Below, piece after piece: positions 45,751 through 56,478 of a stretch of 64,000 bases of DNA. Below the pieces are notes generated by a model, which did no database searches, was not told where the DNA came from, and was given only the letters and a program-made list of their open reading frames with translations. The stretch spans positions 161,622,501-161,686,500 of the forward strand of contig CM057456.1 of the NCBI GenBank assembly GCA_016271365.2, in the 5' to 3' direction. Within the stretch, counting starts at the first letter, position 1. The number at the start of each line of letters is the position of its first letter. Position numbers and translations under genes: made by a program. The DNA comes from Neoceratodus forsteri (taxonomy: Eukaryota > Chordata > Ceratodontiformes > Ceratodontidae).

Positions 45751-48700
45751 AGGAGGTGTAGAGGATCTACTGACCTGTCAGCCTCACGTTAGTGGTGGGG
45801 AAGGTAATGGAGGCATTAATCAAGAAGAGGGTGATGGATTACCTGCTTCCAGAGCTAGTAGCCCTGATGGAAGAGGAACACTTGGATATTGTGGCAGTCA
45901 CAGAAACATGGTACACAGAGAACCATGACTGGGATGTCAACATACCAGGGTATACAATCTACAGAAGGGACAGGGAGGGTAAAAGAGGAGGTGGAGTAGC
46001 TCTCTACATAAGAGAAGGGATCAAAGCTACAGAACTAAAAAGTAAAGGGGGAGGACAAGAGGAACTCTGGGTCACCTTGGAGACAGGGAATGGCATCACA
46101 ATCTGCACGGGTTGTATACAGACCCCCGTCTCAAAGGGAGGAAATGGACAAGAAAATGATAGAGGGCATTCTCAAAATTGCTGAAAAAGGGGCGATACTG
46201 TTGATGGGGTACCTGCATATGCCAGATGTTAACTGGGCAATATGGACTGCAGCCACATCCAAGAGCAGGGTCATTCTCGATGCCCTACAGGGGGCATGCC
46301 TTAGACAGCTAGTGGTGCAACCCACTCGGGAGGGAGCAATATTAAACCTGGTACTCTCAAATGGAGAGGATCACAAATTTAGATGTCAGTAGACATCTGG
46401 GAACAAGCGACCACTGCACAGTGTGCTTCATAATAAACACAACCATGGAAGACAAGCCATACAAAGACAAGGATACTGGACTTTAGAAGGGCTGACTTTG
46501 GCATAATGGGTGAATACCTGAGGAATGCATTAGCAAATGGCCAGAAAGGAGGGGTGGAAGAACAATGGAGAAAATCAAACTGCCATCATGGAGGCAACAA
46601 GCCTTTGTGAAACAAATAAAGAAAACAAAGCGGAATAAAAAACCACTATGGTTCTCAAAAGAGGTGTTAGGGAAGGTTAAGGAGAAAAAGGCTGCATTCA
46701 AAAAGTATAAGGAATCACAGATGGAGCACGACAGGGAACTGTATCAATTAAAGCAGAAAGAAGTGGACAAGGCAGTCAGAAAAGCAAAGGCCCAAACCGA
46801 GGAAAAGATGGCCAACTCAGTTGGGGGATAAATCCTTTTATAGGTACATTAAGGAGCATAGAAAGGTTAAGGAGGATAGTGAAGATTGATAAAGGAGAGG
46901 GGAGGTGGGCAGAGGGAGACAGTGAAAAGGCAGAGATACTGAATGAATACTTTTGCTCAGTATTCCCAAAAGAAAAAGAGGAGGAGTTACCTAAACCAAA
47001 CAGTAGAAGCACTCTGGATAGTGGGGTTGACGCCAGTCCATTTACAGAAGAAAGAGTACTGAAAGAACTTCTAAAACTCAAGGTGGACAAAGCAATGGGG
47101 CCTGACGGGATTCACCCTAGAATCCTAAAAGAGCTAAGGGAGGACCTAGTGACACCACTAACCACGCTTTTTAACAAATCATGGGAAGATGGGGTGGTAC
47201 TTGTGGACTGGAGGAGGGCAGATTTGATTCCCCTTCACAAAAGTGGGAGCAAGGCAGAAGCAGGAAACTACAGACCTGTTAGTTTGACCTCAGTGGTGGG
47301 GAAAATGATGGAATCACATCTGAAAGAAAGAATTGTTGAGTACCTAGAGGCCTGCGGAGCACAGGACCCAAAGCAGCATGGATTCACAGCAGGAAGGTCA
47401 TGTCAGATGAATCTAATCTATTTCTTTGACTGGGTGACCAAAGTAATAGACCAGGGAGGGGCTGTGGATATGGCCTACCTAGACTTTAGCAAGGCATTTG
47501 ACACAGTCCACACAAAAGATTAATAATCAAGTTAGCCAGCCTGGGAGTGGGTCCCAGGGTGGTAGCCTGGGTAGCAAACTGGCTGCACAACAGAACACAG
47601 AAGGTAATAGTGAATGGAACACATTCTGAAGAAAGGGGTTACTAGTGAGTACCTCAGGGCTCAGTACTGGGTCCAGTCCTCTTTAACGCCTTTATAGGTG
47701 ACATTGCAGAAGGTCTGAAGGAAGGTATGCCTCTTTGCAGATGACACAAAGATCTGTAACAGAGTTGATACACAAGAGGGGGTAGAAAGGATGAGAAGGG
47801 ACTTGGCAAGGTTGGAGGAATGATCAGACATATGGCAACTTAGATTCAATGCAAAGAAGTGCAAAGTAATGCACCTGGGAAATAAAAATCCAGGAGAAGA
47901 GTACACAATAGCAGGAGAGGTACTAACGACAACAATAATGGAAAGGGATCTGGGTGTAGTCATATCAGATGACCTAAAGGTGGGTAAGCAATGTGAGGAA
48001 GTCAGTAAGGAGCCAGGGGATACTGGGATGCATAGGGAGGGGCATCACATGTAGAAAAGGAGTGGTTATCTCTCTATACAGACAGTTGGTGAGACCCCAT
48101 CTGGAGTACTGGGCGCAGTTTGGAGACCCCATCTACGCAAGGACATAGACAGGATGGAAGCAGTCCAGAGGAGGGCAACTAAATGGTGCAGGGTCTACAT
48201 CAGAAACCATATGAAGAGAGACTGAGAGAGCTTAATATGTATACCCTTGATGAAAGGAGGGACGGGGGACATGATAGAAACTTTTAAGTACCTCAAGGAA
48301 CCACAAAGTCCAGGAGGGTAGCATCTTTCAGAAAAGAGATGTAAGAACAAGGGCACAGTTTAAAGTTAGAGGGGACGGCTCAGGGGTAATGTGGAGAATT
48401 CTTTTCACGGAGATAGTGGTGGACGCATGGAACCGCCTTCCTGGAGAGGTTGTGGGGTCTAAAACAGTGGGGGAATTCAAACATGTATGGGACAGACATA
48501 AGGCAATTATAGTGGGGGATTGCAGGAAGTAGGCTGTTGGTTAACTAGAATCTGCAGCTTATCCAATAGGTAGGGAAATGGGCAGACTGGGTGGGCCAAG
48601 TGGTCCTTATCTGCCGTCAAAGTCTATGTTTCTGTGGAGGAGAGTGGCTTGCAGGACAGTAGACAGCATGGCTTCACGAAGGGGAAGTCTTGCCAGACAA

Positions 48701-49935
48701 ACCTAATTCAGTTCTTTGCTTGGGTGACTCAGGTAATTGACGGGGGGTAGGCAGTGGATGTGGACGTGGCCTGTCTGGACTTCAGTAAGGCCTTTGATAC
48801 TGTCCCCCATAGGAGGCTGATGGGCAAGATGGAAAGCCTGGGGTTAGGTGGGAAAATAAGCTGGGTGGAGGCCTGGCTGTCTGGAAGAACTCAGAGGGTG
48901 GTGCTAAATGGGGTGCACTCTGGGACAGCGAGGGTGAAGAGTGGAGTGCCACAGGGGTCAGTTTTGGGTCCGCTTCTCTTCAGTATCTACATACAGTGAT
49001 ATTGCTGAGGTTTGAGGGGAGGGTGTGCTCATTTGCTGATGATACAAAATATGCAATAGGGTCATACTGGGAGTAGACATGAGGGAGGACTTAAAGATAC
49101 TTGAAAAATGGTCTGGGACGTGGCAGCTGAAATTTAATGCCAAGAAGTGCGCTGTGATGCACTTGGGGAGTAGGAACAGAAGGGCAGGGTACATCCTAGT
49201 TGGGGAGGGAATTAAAGTAACAGAACAGGAGAGGGATCTGGGGATCATAGTCTCCTCGAACCTTAAAGTAGGAATTCAGTGTAGCAGGGCAGTGGGAAAG
49301 GCCAATGGAATGTTGGCATGCATAGGCAGGGGCATTACTAGCAGAAAGAGGGAGGTAATAATGACCCTTTACAAAGCCATAGTGAGGCTGCACCTGGAGT
49401 ATGGGGTTCTGTTCTGAAGCCACATCTTCAGCCAAGGATATAGATGCGCTGGAGAGGTTCTAGAGAAGCAGCCAAGATAGTGCAGGGCATGCAGGGAAAG
49501 CCATAAGTGAGCAGAGGTGTAAGGAGCTGGATCTGTTACCGCTGGAGACAAGGAGGAAAGGGAGACATGACTGAAACTTTTAAATATGTAAAGGGGCTCA
49601 AAGTGGGAGAAGAGGGTTTACTTAATAGGAAGGAGGGGGTCAAAACTAGAAGGCACAGCCTCAGACTGCAAGGAAAAAAGTACAAGGTCAATGTGAGAGG
49701 ACATTCCTTCACGGAGAGGGTGGTGGAGCCTTGGAACAGTCTACCAGGCAGAGTGGTGGGGGCTAAATCAGTGGAAGAATTCAAGAGGGCATGGGACAAG
49801 CATATGGGTCTGAGTATCAGGGGGAGGGTGGGGGCTGGCAGGGAGGGGGAGGTGTAGGAGGAAAAATAAGGGCAGACTAGATGGGCCGGTATGGTCCTTT
49901 TCTGCTGTCAAGCTTCTATGATTCTGTGATACAGT
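45751..49935 (+). mobile_element. Outer CR1 LINE, 5'-truncated and split by a second CR1
   Basis: The left piece (45751-45845) encodes RPVSLTLVVGKVMEALIKKR and MDYL. The right piece (48636-49935) continues directly with EESGLQDSRQHGFTKGKSCQ, CLDFSKAFDTVPHRRL, GVPQGSVLGPLLF and the C-terminal region (FNAKKCAVMHLGSRN, GIIVSSNLKVG). The CR1 tail ends in GCTTCTATGATTCTGTGAT. The catalytic ADD box lies in a frameshifted stretch (LLMIQ-like near 49035). Together these form one normal CR1 3' half. It sits inside the L2-type LINE on the opposite strand. Confidence 0.88.
45846..48635 (+). mobile_element. Inner CR1 LINE, EN to 3' end
   Basis: It starts within the endonuclease (LDIVAVTETWYTENHDW, GYTIYRRDREGKRGGG), with MPDVNWAIW after a frameshift. 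The polymerase region at 46879-47523 is open: VDKAMGPDGIHPRILKEL, YRPVSLTSVVGKMMESHL, KQHGFTAGRSCQMNLI, YLDFSKAFDTVH. Then come shifted pieces with PQGSVLGPVLFN, FADDTKIC and FNAKKCKVMHLGNKNPGEEY. It ends near GTCTATGTTTCTGTG. It is about 2.8 kb, missing the 5' third. It inserted into the outer CR1 in the same orientation. Confidence 0.88.
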
Positions 49936-50770
49936 AGACTGTGTTGTGGTCACTGAGGGCAGAAGGGAGGGCACTAGCATCCTCAGTATGATGAGGATGT
50001 GAGGAGAGCACCCAGTCCAAGAGGAAGTGATTCAGAGATTTGAAATTATGACAGGTGGGGTCAGAAATTATTTGGGAAAGAAGGAGGGACTTAACATTCT
50101 GGAAAAATTTGTAAAAAAGGGTGTGGGGAACCAGATGAGGTTGAAATCACCTAGAATAATCATCTCACCAGAGGAGATATGGGAGGAGATGGTGGTGAGT
50201 AGCTCACTGACTGAAGGTGAGAACATGCCTGGACAGCAGTAGGCACCACAATAAATAAGGGGACAGAGAAGGGGAAGGAAAGTTTGAGAAGAAGCATCTC
50301 ATAGGCAGAGGGGACAGAAGAAGAAAGCATGTGCTCAAACAGGATGTTTAAGTAGAGGTAGATGGCTACTCCGTCACCATGCTTTGCTCGATCCTGTCGA
50401 ACAGTGGTGAATCCGGGGACAGCAACAGAGGAATCAAGGATCCTAGGGAGAGCCAAGACACTGAGATCACCAACACATTAAATCGAGGTTAACCATGAAT
50501 GGTTGTAACTGGTCAGTCTTAGGGAGAAGGCTGGGGATGTTGACGTGGGCCACTCTCAGCCGTTTGGGGAGAGGGGATGCCAGGAAAAAGCTAGGGCTGA
50601 GCTCAGTATCATCTGCAGCTGTTAGTTTCATGGAAATGAAGAGCTTGAGTGAGCCTGTGAGCCACTTATAGGAAGAGGAGGAGGGTGGGGTGGGGGAGGT
50701 AGAGGGGATGGAGAGATCTATTGGTTGCAAGGTAAAGCAAAGGTGATGAGAGGAGACTATAAGCAGGATG
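49936..50770 (-). pseudogene. L2/Rex1-type LINE, endonuclease (segment 1)
   Basis: The minus strand carries KRLRVAHVNIPSLLPKTDQL (near 50560), then IDSSVAVPGFTTVRQDR-like and GDGVAIYLYLNILFEH (near 50370), LLLLKLSF, and LPSALSDHNTVYC at the left border, the S-D-H box of an AP-like endonuclease. Frame breaks are present (two main frames). It nicks target DNA in active elements. Confidence 0.8.
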
Positions 50771-51118
50771 CCAGGGAGAGTGGGGTAAGGCAGGGAGTGG
50801 AGGCAGGGAGAGTGAGGGTGGGTGAATGAGGAGGAGAGATGGAAGGGGAAAGACTGGGAAAGGTGGAAGGGAGGGAGGTGAGGGTAAACAGGAATGGTTG
50901 GAGAGGAGAGATAAGGAGCAGCATAGTGGGAGAGAATGAAGCAGTACTCATCCTACAGATTACACAGAATAAATAGAATTGGGGAGGGAGGAGACAAGCT
51001 ACACTCAAGTAGAGCGAAGCTGAGAAGGGGAATATGGGCTTACCCAGCAAGGGAGGAGGCCAGAGTATTACGTTTTAGAACCGAGAGGGAATATAGACTT
51101 CATCCTGGTAGGAAGGAA
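50771..51118 (-). repeat. L2-type LINE 5' leader with ~50 bp units (left part)
   Basis: At least two imperfect units lie at about 51015-51118: GGGCTTACCCAGCAAGGGAG with GAGGCCAGAGTATTA, then GACTTCATCCTGGTAGGAAG with GAAGCTAGTGT. The same pattern resumes at 52845-53125 beyond copy B. The rest, 50771-51010, is AG-rich non-coding sequence. Confidence 0.65.
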
Positions 51119-51199
51119 GCTAGTGTAACAAGCATTTGTCAGTGCCAAATGTTGTCTCGCTGGCATTGGTATTGGTAGTGCAGGAGTTAGAGATGCATA

Positions 51200-52085
51200 A
51201 TAGGAATGGAAGTGAAGTATTGAACTGACACCAACCTCACCCCCAACCTGAAGAGACACATTTCCAACATAGGTATTTTGGAACCTCCCCTCATGAACAG
51301 TGGCGCTGTGATTTTGTTAATCTGTCCCAAAAGTTGATTTCCCACAGCGACTACGCTATTGTGTGTCACAGGTGTGAAAACACATTTTGGGCAGGATGTG
51401 AAAAATGACAGCTGTACTGTTCATAAGAAAGTGTGAAAAAATGTCAGTGTTGAAAATCTGGCATGAGAATATTGCAAATTTGCGAAGTTACAAGGGTGTG
51501 TGGAAACTGCGCAACACATGCTTGTAACAGAGGCATTTTATGGACTTTCATCACCAAATTTTCAACATACGCATTTTATGACCTCTGCTCATGAACAGTG
51601 TCACTGTCATTTTCTCAAACTGTCCCGAAAACTGATTTCACACAGTGACCGTGCTATTCTGCACCGGAAGTGCGAAAACACATTTCGACCAGGATATGTA
51701 ACATGACAGCTGTACTGTTCATAAGGAGGTGGAAAGATACCAATGTTGAAAATCTGGAGTGAAAAATATTACAGATTCAATAAAGTTACGAGCGCAGGCG
51801 TGGAAAACTGCACAACGACCTCGTGAAAAGTCATTTTTGATTTGTTTCAATTAAATTTGCAACATAGGCTTTTGAGAGCCCACCCCATGAACAGTGGCAC
51901 TGTCATTTAGTTAATCGTCCTAAAAGGTGATTCGCAGTGATCGCAAAATCACCTTTCGGGACAGAATAACGCATGAAAGTGACTGAATTCATGAGGAGGG
52001 GCCCCAATAACCCCATGTTGAAAATGTGAAATATTCTAAAAATGCCGAGATATGCACCAATATGAAAACCCTATTTATGCCATTA
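51200..52085 (+). repeat. ~295 bp tandem units of copy B
   Basis: The phrase (T)TT.CAACATA.G.(A)TTTT.G followed by CCTC..CTCATGAACAGTG recurs near 51264, 51555 and 51853. GACAGCTGTACTGTTCATAA recurs near 51408 and 51705. Spacing is about 295 bp. Confidence 0.8.
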
Positions 52086-52177
52086 TACAGCTTACCGGCA
52101 TTTCTTCAGTTCGCGGGTCGGCTTTGAAGGTGCGAGACTGTTCGGTCCACGAAGACCATCGCGCCCAGACTCTTGAG

Positions 52178-52277
52178 GTAAGTATGGGTGGGGCGTGGGG
52201 AGGCAGAGTGCATAGAGGCTGGGCGCGGGCTGGGGAGGAGCAGGACAGACCACGAGGAACCGCTTTCTTCTTTACAG
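52178..52277 (+). other. Conserved intron-like segment in copy B
   Basis: Begins GAG/GTAAGTATGGG and ends CTTCTTTACAG/GTTAAAA, 100 nt. It is the counterpart of 28134-28215 in copy A. Confidence 0.5.
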
Positions 52278-52325
52278 GTTAAAAAAAAAAAAAAAACATT
52301 GCAGGACATTTTTTTTACAGGGGGC

Positions 52326-52556
52326 ATTAACGCTGGGGTGGGCTCCCAGCATGCCACCTGAGTTTTTGGGGGGCTAGCTGGACGGGGATTGTTCACCCCG
52401 CCAGCACATACCGAGGGGGAGCTAGAGGCAGGGGATTGGGCACCCCCGCACACAACAAATCAGGAGGGGCATTATGCTGACGGGAGTGGGCCCCGCTGGC
52501 ACATGAACTGGTGGAGGGCATGCCGACAGGGGATTGGGCACCCCCAAAGTCGGCAT
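52326..52556 (+). repeat. Hairpin array of copy B
   Basis: CGCTGGG/CCCAGC at about 52330-52352; GCTGGACGGGG with CCCCGCCAGC at 52377-52405; a weaker one at about 52470-52500; and ATGCCGAC with GTCGGCAT around an inner GGGG/CCCC at 52520-52556. Confidence 0.75.
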
Positions 52557-52828
52557 TGTGGCAGGAGGTGGTGGCAGTCACTGCCACCATGTTTCCTAGA
52601 ATGCTTCACCAGGAAAGGCACGTCGGGAGGTGCCACTGCGTAACGAGCTTGGCTCTCATTGCAGCGGCCCTTTTCTTAGATGTGCTTGCCACATTACGTG
52701 TTGCTGGTGTGGTGCCTGCATGCTGCCTTATTGGGGAATGAGGGATGCATCTACTGATGCGTGCCCTGCATTCGCCCACAGTGACCACACCTCCAAATCT
52801 GCTACTACTGCAATATGTTGGCTGGCGC

Positions 52829-53125
52829 GCAAGTGTGAGCCAACATAAAAATGAAATGAGGGAACTCTGCTTCACCCAGATAGGGAGGAGGCCGGAGTTA
52901 AAAAAAAAAAAAAAAAAGAAAATTTGTAAGAAAAAGAAAGGGGGATAATTGTATTGACCCTGTGTGGAGGAAGCTGTATAAAAACAAAAGGGGAAATTTG
53001 GACTTCATATGATAAGGAGGCAAGAGAATTAGAACTTAGAAGGGGGGGTATAGGCTCACCCAGGAAGGGAGAAAAATAGTAAACAAAATAAGGAGGAGGT
53101 GCAGGCTTCACCCAATTGGGGTGAC
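52829..53125 (-). repeat. L2-type LINE 5' leader with ~50 bp tandem units (right part)
   Basis: Imperfect units of the form CTTCACCCA..T.GG.AGGAGG follow one another: CTGCTTCACCCAGATAGGGA, GGACTTCATATGATAAGGAG, TAGGCTCACCCAGGAAGGGA, AGGCTTCACCCAATTGGGGT. An A run at 52900-52917 lies between two of them. Confidence 0.65.
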
Positions 53126-53679
53126 GACAGTGACAGACCTTTAGCAGATCACTAACTGTTGAAAGTCACAGCAAAACAAACTAGACAGTATATCTGAATG
53201 CAGGTAGCAAGTGAGTGAAGCCAATTAAACACAAATACAAAGCAAAAATTCAAACTACAGTAGAGCGGGAAGCTCAGGACAACAGATTGTTAAACAGGTA
53301 TATATGCAGTGGAATCAACACTAGCTTAGGACAAGAGCAGTTGTTGTACTACAGCCAAGTAAAACAGCTGTAATAGCAACAAAAGACTAAAGTCACTGGG
53401 TATTGTAATACAGTGAGATACAAACTGAGTACTTACTGAGGGCTGGAGCAGGTGCACACTGAACAGTCAGTGTGACTGACTCCCCGGCTGACGTCCACAG
53501 TGTGACTCCCTGTGGCTCGGGACCGCAATGGAAGACGCTAAATAGGGCACAATAAATATGTGATTAAAGCCCTGCCCACAAGTAGACTCCTCCTGATTGG
53601 AGGAATCAAGTGGGTCCCTGGCATAAATTAATATATATAAATCATAACAAATATACTGCCTCATTTGATAATAGGCATC
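53126..53679. other. Unassigned, probably more LINE leader or flank
   Basis: No coding frame or terminal repeat. GACTGACTCCCCGGCTGACG and CACAGTGTGACTCCCTGTGG near 53473-53516 are locally repetitive. The last bases before the LTR are GCATC, part of its target duplication. Confidence 0.4.
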
Positions 53680-54108
53680 TGTGACAGGGCCAGAGCTCCT
53701 ATCTGAATTTGTGCTGCATTTTCTTTTACACTCTCCTGTTCTTCTAAGTTTACTGTTCTAGCTACAGGCTGAAATCTGGCCACTTTCAGTCTTGTAGTCC
53801 CTTCCCCTCTTCTCCCAAGTACAGTAAAAGGAACATAAAAGTAAGACAAGAGGCAGTAAGTTATTTGCCTCCTCCTGTGCTGTACTACAGGCAGATACAG
53901 AGGCAGTGTAAGTAATGAGAAAGAATTGAAAACAGGTTGACTTTGTAAGAAGCCAAAAACAAAACATTCTTTCCTAGGTGAAGCAGAGGTGTGTAAAGGT
54001 CAGATGAGTCAGACTGTCTGTGTTTATTCAGGATGAGTTATCCTGCCTGTGTTTACTTAGAGAATTGAGTCAGACAGCACACATGGTGCTGACATCATTA
54101 GTAGGCAG

Positions 54109-54117
54109 GGATAAAAG
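54109..54117 (+). promoter_or_regulatory. TATA-like box of the solo LTR
   Basis: GGATAAAAG about 330 bp before the poly(A) signal, in the expected U3 position. Motif only. Confidence 0.5.
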
Positions 54118-54202
54118 CCTACCTCCTGAGATGCAAAACAGATGAGTCTGATGTGTCCGTCAGTAGAGACATGACTGTTGAGGAGGAAGCAGCTCATAGT
54201 AC

Positions 54203-54384
54203 ATGCAAATTTTCATTTGCTAGGAATCTGTTTGGCTGGAACGAAGCCTGGAAGTTGTGCACTGAGGGAATTGTGCACTGTTTCTCATCGTATATGCAAG
54301 TTTTCATGTGCTAGGAATCTGTTTGGCTGGAACGAAGCCTGGAAGTTGTGCACTGAGGGAACTGTGCACTGTTTTTGCAGAACT
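54203..54384 (+). repeat. 91 bp direct duplication in the solo LTR
   Basis: ATGCAAATTTTCATTTGCTA at 54203 and ATGCAAGTTTTCATGTGCTA at 54294, each followed by the same GGAATCTGTTTGGCTGGAAC and GAAGTTGTGCACTGAGGGAA. Two units of 91 bp are nearly identical. Confidence 0.9.
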
Positions 54385-54436
54385 GAAGGACTAATCACCT
54401 ATTTCCTTTGTGTATGTTTATTATTTTATTTTGGAA

Positions 54437-54442
54437 AATAAA
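54437..54442 (+). terminator. Poly(A) signal of the solo LTR
   Basis: AATAAA 67 bp before the LTR end, the normal R-region position. Confidence 0.6.
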
Positions 54443-54514
54443 TACTGCAAAGTGCGTTCTACACCTTTTACCTGTGTTTGTTGCATCTGTCTACCCACTA
54501 ACCTTCACAGCATC

Positions 54515-54939
54515 CTATTCCAATATTTATTCATAGAAAAAACAGTTCTGAATTGAGGCCAAAATAAAAGGGATGGAAAAGGGTTGTGGAACCACAAAAC
54601 TGCTGATATTGTAACAAGACAACAAAGGATATTGGGGGGGATAACAAATATAAAGGGGAGATGCTGTTTTTTTTGGTTGCCTCTGCTTTGACCCCTTCTA
54701 GTCCAACCTCCTCCTTTCCCTTTACAGGTGGGATTTTTTTTTTGCCATACAATCTTTGTACGATCTCTGCTACATCCGGACGTTCCCTCGCTGAAGCTTC
54801 ACACTTTGCTCCTGCTGCCATGGCTCTGTTCTGCTTGTAGATTTCCTCCGCTGTCTTGGACATTTTCTTGGCAGCTTTGTTGCATTTTCCTAGGCATCTG
54901 TGTTCCCAGTTATGGCCCTGTTTCAGTATTAAGTGTGCC
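54515..54939. other. Unassigned, with a 110-codon minus-strand frame
   Basis: 54863-54531 is open on the minus strand, starting MSKTAEEIYKQNRAMAAG and containing RPDVAEIVQRLYGKKK. It is charged at first and hydrophobic later. No family recognised and no second copy seen, so I do not call a gene. Confidence 0.35.
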
Positions 54940-55390
54940 TCTCTCCCTGGACCTTTTTACTGTCTGGTCTAGTGTGATTTGGTCTACCTCTTGTCCCTCC
55001 TGGTCTCTGGCCAGCTGTACTTGTCAGTGCAGATTCATTCTTTGGTCTTTAAGCATTTTCATGCCCTCTCCATTGAAAAGGCTGTGGCTCAGTGGTGTCC
55101 TGCAAGTTCCTTACATGGCTCCTGCAGTTGTATCCCCAGTATGTGGACCAGCTCTGGAATGGGACCTTTATTTGGTTCTGTGGCCCTTTATACAGGTTCA
55201 ATTTGGACCTGATTCCACTTATGGAATACTTTTCCTTTCCTGTACAGCACTTTTATCTGGTTGCTATTCCCTCAGCTCAACAAGCTTCTGAGCTACAGGC
55301 ATTGGTTACCTATGCCCCCCCCACCTTTTTGTTTGCTGGGTCAGGTTTTCCTTCTGTATCTATCCTCGATTCCTTCCCAAGTCCTATCAG

Positions 55391-56478
55391 ACAGCTGACC
55401 TGTCAGATCTGGTGTACCGCAAGGGTCTGTTCTGGGACCATTGCTGTTCAGCGTTTTCTTAAATAATCTCCTGGCCTTCTGCTATTGCTGCATGCTCCTA
55501 TATGCTGACGACGCAGTGATCCTTACCAGCAACCTGCGCCCTGAACTCCTTCAAACTGAGCTCCAAAATGGCTTCGCATCTGTGGAAAAATGGTTTAAAG
55601 AGCAAAGACTGGTCACGAACTATAAAAAAACAAAAAAAAAACAAAGACCATGCTCTACGCCACAGCCGAAAACAAGCTAAAAAGATACCCCCGACAATAA
55701 GGAATCACAGCGGGGACACAACTGGAGCTCGTCCCACATTTCAGATACCTGTGGGTTACAATAGACTCCTCCTTGTCCTTCTCCTATCGATATCACTGCA
55801 ATATCCTCTACCACCACAGGCATTGTCTAACCCATGAAGCATTAAACCTGGCAATCAGCAACTCTGTTGTCTTCCTCATAGACTATGGGCTGGCCATATA
55901 TGATTCTGCTACCGACACAGCGCTCCAGCGGATCTCGGTTGCCTAAAACAAAGCCTGCCGCCTACTCACAAATGCACCAAGACTCACACACCTGTGAACT
56001 TTGTGCCTGAGCTGGCTGGCTTTAACTGAATGACAGAATCAGGTATCAAACCTGCCTTCTCGCCAAAAAAGTCACATTAAATCTGCTTCCAACAGGGGTG
56101 CAGAACCTGCTTTCACTGCCTAAGAATACCAAACAAACCAGAAGCTCCACCACTCAAATTTTCCAAGTGCCCAGATGCCGCACTTCGATGGCACAGCGTG
56201 CATTCTCACACCGAGCACCCCTCTGGGTAGATGCACTGCCCCCTGACATCTCTTGACTTATCATCTTGACACGGGCTTACATTGTACAATGCCTTGGCAT
56301 ACCTAGTGCTTTATGTTTGAATTTCTGTAACCTCCATGTATATTTTTCTCAGTATTTGTATATTTGTCTGCAGTATTATACCTTGTTGTCTAATGTATCT
56401 GACATGGAACTTATCAACAAGCATCCGCTCACAGGTATTATCCAAGATCTCAATCAAAAGAAAAATGAAAAAAAAATT
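55391..56478 (+). pseudogene. Non-LTR retrotransposon RT fragment inside DIRS-5
   Basis: Translation gives VRSGVPQGSVLGPLLFSVF-like residues in two frames, then LLYADDAVILTSNLRPELLQ and FRYLWVTIDSSLSFSYRYH, ending with LISNSVVFLIDYGLAIYDSA-like thumb residues and an A-rich stretch near 56455-56478. It is a 5'-truncated LINE with stops. The clade is not certain; it is not CR1, L1 or the L2-type element seen elsewhere here. Confidence 0.65.

Larger units (their letters stand above)
51127..52828 (+). mobile_element. Unclassified hairpin-rich element, copy B (inside LINE 5' leader)
   Basis: It starts AACAAGCATTTGTCAGTGCC, matching the start of copy A. It has ~295 bp tandem units (51200-52090), the conserved segment CATTATACAGCTTACCGGCA ... 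GGCTTTGAAGG with intron-like borders (52178-52277), an A run, and a GC-rich hairpin block (52320-52560). GCTAGTGT before it and GCAAGTGT after it may be an 8 bp target duplication with one mismatch. No coding frame is recognised. Orientation is opposite to copy A. Confidence 0.72.
53680..54509 (+). mobile_element. Solo LTR (830 bp) with 5 bp target duplication
   Basis: It starts TGTGACAGGG and ends ACCTTCACA, giving TGTGA/TCACA ends with TG...CA. GCATC flanks both sides (53675-53679 and 54510-54514). A TATA-like GGATAAAAG is at 54109-54117 and an AATAAA at 54437-54442. No internal region is attached, so this is the product of LTR-LTR recombination. A 5 bp duplication fits Ty3-type or some endogenous retroviral LTRs; the family was not identified. 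Confidence 0.85.

Noticed and set aside
45792..46184. A fused RT-endonuclease protein
   Set aside because: The first 18 codons belong to the outer CR1 polymerase and the rest to the inner CR1 endonuclease; the fusion is an accident of the insertion.
51127..52828. Helitron or Foldback element
   Set aside because: No CTRR end with terminal hairpin, no long terminal inverted repeats; the hairpins are internal.
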